6,978 nucleotides of DNA from Anaerolinea sp. Its GTDB lineage: Bacteria > Chloroflexota > Anaerolineae > Anaerolineales > Villigracilaceae. Below, in pieces: positions 5,702 to 6,978 of the stretch (positions within the stretch are counted from its first letter, which is position 1; every line of letters begins with the position of its first letter). The stretch lies in contig DYNS01000165.1 of assembly GCA_020720965.1 (NCBI GenBank), positions 1 to 6,978 of the forward strand, read 5' to 3'. The position numbers and the translations under genes were made by a program. The notes under the pieces were generated by a model, which saw nothing but the letters and a program-made list of their open reading frames with translations, did no database searches and was not told the DNA's origin.

Positions 5702-6928
5702 TTATACCCCGCGCCGTAACACAAACCGATTAAACCGCGCCAAACCTGCCGCCAGCAGCAGGAACAGGAATACCTGCAACAGCAAAGCAGGCAGGGGATT
5801 TTGCGCCCAGGCGGGAACTCCCTCCACAAATGGAGACAGCCCGCCCAGGGCGCTCCACAGGCTGAGGGCGTTCCAAACGCCGTGAATGAAGACGACTCCC
5901 AGGTACGTCAGCCAGAACAGGGCGGGCTTCGCCTGCAACCGGGCAGAGACGAGCGCCCAACCCAGCGCTCCGCTGTTAAACAGGTGAGGCAGAGCAACCA
6001 AGCCCCGTAAAAAAGCCGAAGCCAGCCAGTCTTGCGGCTCCAGGCTGGCAAACCACAGGCTTTCGGCAAAGGCGAATGCCGCCCCGCAGACCAAACCCAG
6101 GGTAAAACCATCTGCCGGGCTTGTAATGCGCCTGCCATACAGGGCAAGCGCCAACACTTTAACGGCTTCCTCAATGAGGGGCGTAAAGACCGCCAACAGG
6201 GCAAAAACGGCTGCCAGCGCCCCCGGCGAGAGCAACAGCCCCAGCGCCTGACGCTCCAGCAAGCCTACCTCGGTCACATCGCCCAAAAGAATCGGCTGCG
6301 CGGTTTGGGCAAGGCTCTCCAACTGACCAGACAAACCCGGCTGAAGCGAGGCGTAGCCCAACCAAGCCAAAAAGAGAATCGCCATTGCCACAAGTTCCAA
6401 GCCAAAACTCAGCGCGGGGCTGAGGATGAGGCTTGCGCCAAAAACCCTCCAACTTCGGCGCAAAGGTGGCAGGGGCAGCCCCCGCCACCCCAGGAGCAGG
6501 AGGGCGAATACGGGCATCCCTACCGCCAGGGCGCTGAAGAGGGGCAGAGAAAGCCCCCAAACCAGGGGAGAATCCATCTGCGAGAGGACCCAGCCGCCAA
6601 ACAGGGCAAAAGCCCATAGCAGCGCAACCCTGCCCAGGGTGGGCAACAGCGAAAAAACCGGCAAAGGCAAATCGGAGACGGTTCTGCCAATCACCTTGCG
6701 GGCGTTGAGCAAAAGGGAGGGAAGCAAGGCAAGCCCCAGCCAAAAATTACCCCCCGCCAGCACAAAAGCCAATCCAGAATCGCCGCCGCCTAAAAACCAG
6801 GTCGCCCCGCCGGAGAGAGCGAACAAAACCGCCCCGCTCCATAGCCCCAAAAGCCCCAAAGCAAGCAGGGAAAACAAAGCCCAATCGCCAAAGGTGGGCT
6901 GATATTCTGCGGAGGGGGAGGTCGTCAT
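5702..6928 (-). CDS. PrsW-type (M82) intramembrane protease, long form
   Basis: This is a 408-residue, very hydrophobic protein with about 9-10 likely membrane segments. The C-terminal half carries the PrsW/CAAX-protease-like motifs in order: E253-E254-x2-K257, F285-x3-E289, H315 in a membrane segment, and H349-x3-N353. These form the presumed catalytic site within the membrane. Bacillus PrsW cleaves the anti-sigma factor RsiW at the membrane; related proteins have diverse or unknown substrates. At 408 residues it is nearly twice the length of Bacillus PrsW. The additional N-terminal half of about 230 residues holds several more hydrophobic segments but no motif I recognise. The ATG at 6928 has GGAG 5 nt upstream and overlaps the stop of the gene before it as ATGA. 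No anti-sigma or sigma gene is visible, so the substrate is unknown. Confidence 0.82.
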   Translation of the reverse strand: MTTSPSAEYQPTFGDWALFSLLALGLLGLWSGAVLFALSGGATWFLGGGDSGLAFVLAGGNFWLGLALLPSLLLNARKVIGRTVSDLPLPVFSLLPTLGRVALLWAFALFGGWVLSQMDSPLVWGLSLPLFSALAVGMPVFALLLLGWRGLPLPPLRRSWRVFGASLILSPALSFGLELVAMAILFLAWLGYASLQPGLSGQLESLAQTAQPILLGDVTEVGLLERQALGLLLSPGALAAVFALLAVFTPLIEEAVKVLALALYGRRITSPADGFTLGLVCGAAFAFAESLWFASLEPQDWLASAFLRGLVALPHLFNSGALGWALVSARLQAKPALFWLTYLGVVFIHGVWNALSLWSALGGLSPFVEGVPAWAQNPLPALLLQVFLFLLLAAGLARFNRFVLRRGV

Positions 6929-6978
6929 GGCTGCTCCACCACAACCCTTAGCAGCAAATCCGGCTCTTCTTGGGGCGT
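6925..6978 (-). CDS. C-terminal end of an unidentified gene (cut by window)
   Basis: Reading leftward from the right edge, one minus-strand frame is open for 17 codons (TPQEEPDLLLRVVVEQP) and ends in TGA that overlaps the ATG of the PrsW-type gene as ATGA. The mix of an acidic stretch and a hydrophobic strand looks like a real protein end. The four-base overlap is the commonest coupling arrangement in operons and also occurs at cheC/cheD here. Another frame stops within ten codons, while the third simply extends the PrsW frame upstream. Too little is present to name a family. Its product would be co-expressed with the protease. Confidence 0.5.
   Translation of the reverse strand, partial: TPQEEPDLLLRVVVEQP

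Noticed and set aside
6032..6619. Plus-strand Gln/Lys/Arg-rich open frame opposite the PrsW-type gene
   Set aside because: It is the typical complement of Leu/Ala/Pro-rich membrane-protein codons, and the minus strand has clear protease motifs.

Overview
The window looks like a moderately GC-rich bacterial chromosome with almost no non-coding DNA. Two gene blocks converge near position 4595. No rRNA, tRNA, insertion sequence, CRISPR array or other mobile DNA was seen, and no stretch over 300 bases lacks a gene. CheC, CheD and CheX together exclude an enteric-type chemotaxis system and fit Chloroflexota, Firmicutes or Thermotogota-like lineages. The gene style (Ala/Pro-rich, compact, a long PrsW-type protease, DedA, an MmpS-like protein) suggests Chloroflexota (Anaerolineae). 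That placement is an inference and has not been tested by any search.

Plus strand, 1-4597: a chemotaxis adaptation and response operon. In order it holds cheC (5' end cut by the window), cheD, cheY, cheB, cheR, an HDOD-domain gene and a cheX-like gene. Spacing is very tight: cheC/cheD overlap as ATGA, cheY/cheB are 2 nt apart, cheB/cheR overlap by 28 nt, and cheR/HDOD are 3 nt apart. CheR and CheB would add and remove receptor methyl groups, and CheD would deamidate receptor glutamines. CheY carries the phosphoryl signal and CheC and CheX would remove it. No receptor, CheA, CheW or flagellar/pilus gene is visible; these probably lie upstream or elsewhere. The HDOD protein is the accessory member, and it has Cys where the HD motif normally has His.

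Minus strand, 6978-4594: a putative envelope operon read right to left. It starts with the last 17 codons of an unidentified gene. Next come a long PrsW-type intramembrane protease (ATGA overlap), a DedA-family membrane protein with all expected charged residues, and a small single-pass membrane protein whose outer domain resembles MmpS. That last gene starts with TTG. The two blocks end tail to tail with a 4-nt overlap of stop regions, and a perfect 9-bp inverted repeat just beyond may act as a terminator.

No wholly novel system is evident. The most notable points are the CheD lacking the usual catalytic Thr, the HDOD gene inside the che operon, the out-of-frame cheB/cheR overlap, and the PrsW/DedA/MmpS-like grouping.
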